Shown: positions 13,662-15,105 of the stretch, one piece after another | How positions within the stretch are numbered: the stretch's first letter is position 1 | How the letters are laid out: each line of letters begins with the position of its first letter | NCBI GenBank assembly: GCA_026225435.1 | Contig: JAMFST010001430.1 | Coordinates: forward strand, 1 to 15,105 | Origin: Labilithrix luteola | GTDB lineage: Bacteria > Myxococcota_A > Polyangia > Polyangiales > Polyangiaceae | Reading direction: 5' to 3' | Length of the DNA stretch: 15,105 nt | Translations under genes and position numbers: made by a program | Notes under the pieces: generated by a model | The model's input: only the letters and a program-made list of their open reading frames with translations | Database searches by the model: none | What the model was told of the DNA's origin: nothing

Positions 13662-15105
13662 ATGATCGACGTCGAGAACCTCTTCGAGCGGCGCGCGGAC
13701 AATCGCTGGGAGCGCGTCTGCGCGGGCGACCTCTTCGAGCGCAACACCTGGAGCCGGCCGGACCACGAGGCGCTGGTCGGCTGCCCCGGCGCCTTCGTCG
13801 ATCCGGCCTACGAGCGCATGACGTACCGCCAGGCGGACGAGGCGGCCAACCGCTTCGCCAACGGCCTGATCGCGCGCGGCCTTTCACGCGGCGACCGCGT
13901 GCTGCTCGTCTGCGAGAACACGATCGAGGCGTACGTCGCCAAGATCGCCATCGGCAAGGTGGGGATGGTCGTGGTGCCGGTGAACCCGCAGCTGGCCGAG
14001 GACGTGATCCGCCACCTCATCGAGCGCTGCGCGCCGCGCTTCACCATGATCGACGCGGAGCTCTGGCCGAAGGTCGGCGGCGCGCTCGCCGGCGCCGGCC
14101 TGTCGGTCGACGTCACCATCCCCATCGGCGGCGACCTCGTCGAGGGGAGCATCAGCCACGCGGACTTCGTGCGTGACCAGCCGACCACCGAGCCGGACGT
14201 CACCGTCCACGGCGACGACATCTGGCAGATCCTCTTCACCTCGGGCACGACCGCCATGCCCAAGGGGGTCATGCAGTCGCACACCTACGCGCATTTCGCC
14301 GCGTACAGCTTCGCGCTCACGCTCACCCGCGGCATCCCGCACGAGCAGGATCTGCGCATGTGCTGCTTCCTCCCGTCGATCTACCACGTGACCGATCTGT
14401 GCCTCACGCTGCCGGTCTTCGTCGCCGGCGGCACCCTGATCCTCGGCCGTCGCCCCGACGCGCGCGGAGCGGCGCAGGCCGTCACCCGTGAAGGCGCCAC
14501 CGCGTACTACGGCGGCTCACCGCAGATGCTCCGCGCCTTCGCCGAGACGGTGCATTCCGACCCGATGGCCTACAGCGCGCGCACCGTGCGGGTCATCCCC
14601 TTCGCCTGGTCCAACATCCCGCCGGGGCTGACCACCATGCTCCAGGATCTCTGCGGCGACGATGTACATCTGTTCGAGATCTTCGGCCAGACCGAGTCGA
14701 TCTCCTGCCACCGCTTCCACCTCGATCGCAACGCCGACAAGTACCGCCGCCACGCGCCCCACGTGAACTACGTCGGCACGCCCAACCCGCTGCTGGCGAG
14801 CGCGGTGTGGGACGAGCACGGGAACGATCTGCGCGACCAGCTCGGCTCCCCCGGCGAGGCCGTCTACCGCTCGCCCGCCATCACCGCCGGCTACTACAAG
14901 GACGCCGCCGCCACCGCCGAGGCCTTCCGCGGTGGCTGGTTCCACAGCGGCGACATCTGCGCCTACGACGACGACGGCGACCGCATCATGCAGGACCGCA
15001 TGAAGGACATCGTGAAATCGGGTGGCGAGAACGTCTCGTCGCTGCGCGTGGAGGCGATCCTCCAGGGCCACCCGGCGGTCGCGCGCGCCGCGGTCATCGG
15101 CCTGC
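13662..15105 (+). CDS. AMP-forming acyl-CoA synthetase/ligase, 3' end outside window
   Basis: The visible 481 residues belong to the ANL superfamily, which activates a carboxylic acid with ATP to an acyl-adenylate and then forms the CoA thioester. Motifs are the P-loop FTSGTTAMPKG (192-202), QSHTYAHF after it, the acyl-site block YYGGSPQMLR, FGQTES (A5), the YRSPAITAGYYKD stretch, GWFHSGDI (A7) and RMKDIVKSGGENVSSLRVE (A8, hinge). The frame stays open to the last base; by family length 50-80 residues are missing, including the A10 catalytic lysine. The substrate cannot be read from sequence; medium- or long-chain fatty acids or aromatic acids are possible. The ATG at 13662 immediately follows a hairpin and lacks a strong ribosome site. 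Confidence 0.93.
   Translation, partial: MIDVENLFERRADNRWERVCAGDLFERNTWSRPDHEALVGCPGAFVDPAYERMTYRQADEAANRFANGLIARGLSRGDRVLLVCENTIEAYVAKIAIGKVGMVVVPVNPQLAEDVIRHLIERCAPRFTMIDAELWPKVGGALAGAGLSVDVTIPIGGDLVEGSISHADFVRDQPTTEPDVTVHGDDIWQILFTSGTTAMPKGVMQSHTYAHFAAYSFALTLTRGIPHEQDLRMCCFLPSIYHVTDLCLTLPVFVAGGTLILGRRPDARGAAQAVTREGATAYYGGSPQMLRAFAETVHSDPMAYSARTVRVIPFAWSNIPPGLTTMLQDLCGDDVHLFEIFGQTESISCHRFHLDRNADKYRRHAPHVNYVGTPNPLLASAVWDEHGNDLRDQLGSPGEAVYRSPAITAGYYKDAAATAEAFRGGWFHSGDICAYDDDGDRIMQDRMKDIVKSGGENVSSLRVEAILQGHPAVARAAVIGL

Overview
This window is about 15.1 kb of very GC-rich (roughly 70%), tightly packed bacterial DNA. It holds fifteen complete protein genes and two that are cut by the window ends. 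Overlapping start and stop codons are common, GTG and TTG starts occur, and secreted lipoproteins are plentiful. Protein content (a DUF4266/DUF3570/TlpA cluster, a ceramide-glucosyltransferase/HpnI-type enzyme, a PhoB-Pst-PhoU locus) and base composition suggest a Myxococcota or related delta-proteobacterial lineage. That placement is inference: there is no rRNA or tRNA to anchor it. No mobile element, CRISPR array or RNA gene was seen.

Layout. (1) 2-772: C-terminal two thirds or so of adenylosuccinate lyase (purB). (2) 819-4717: a five-gene, same-strand, overlapping envelope cluster: an unrecognised exported protein, a small DUF4266-type lipoprotein ending in Gly-Gly-Gly-Cys-Gly-Cys-Gln, a DUF3570-type outer-membrane protein, a TlpA-like thioredoxin lipoprotein, and a ClC-family anion transporter. 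(3) 4732-6692, minus strand: two glycosyltransferases (a GT21/HpnI-like membrane enzyme, then a soluble GT2) that overlap by 70 bp. (4) 6802-8115: a small exported protein with three Cys-Cys pairs at 7-residue spacing, an ECF-like sigma factor, and a six-helix membrane protein with a Cys/Met-rich periplasmic loop. The exported protein and the membrane protein share a CCxPG motif, so this looks like an uncharacterised metal- or thiol-sensing sigma system. (5) 8195-13621: phosphate control and uptake, phoB-pstS-pstC-pstA-pstB-phoU, with no phoR in view. (6) 13662-15105: an AMP-forming acyl-CoA synthetase, cut by the window end.

How they work together. In the Pst block, PstS captures phosphate outside the inner membrane, PstC/PstA form the channel, PstB drives it, PhoU restrains signalling and PhoB activates transcription. 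Close spacing and start/stop overlaps mark pstS-C-A-B-phoU as one operon. A paired GTCAC direct repeat, with units 10 or 11 bp apart, occurs in three upstream regions: before the Cys-rich/sigma operon, before phoB and before pstS. It is the best candidate for a shared regulatory site here.

The two least described parts are the CCxPG peptide/sigma/membrane-protein operon and the DUF4266-DUF3570-TlpA envelope module. No gap exceeds 300 bases; the largest are about 110 bp (6693-6801 and 8888-8998).
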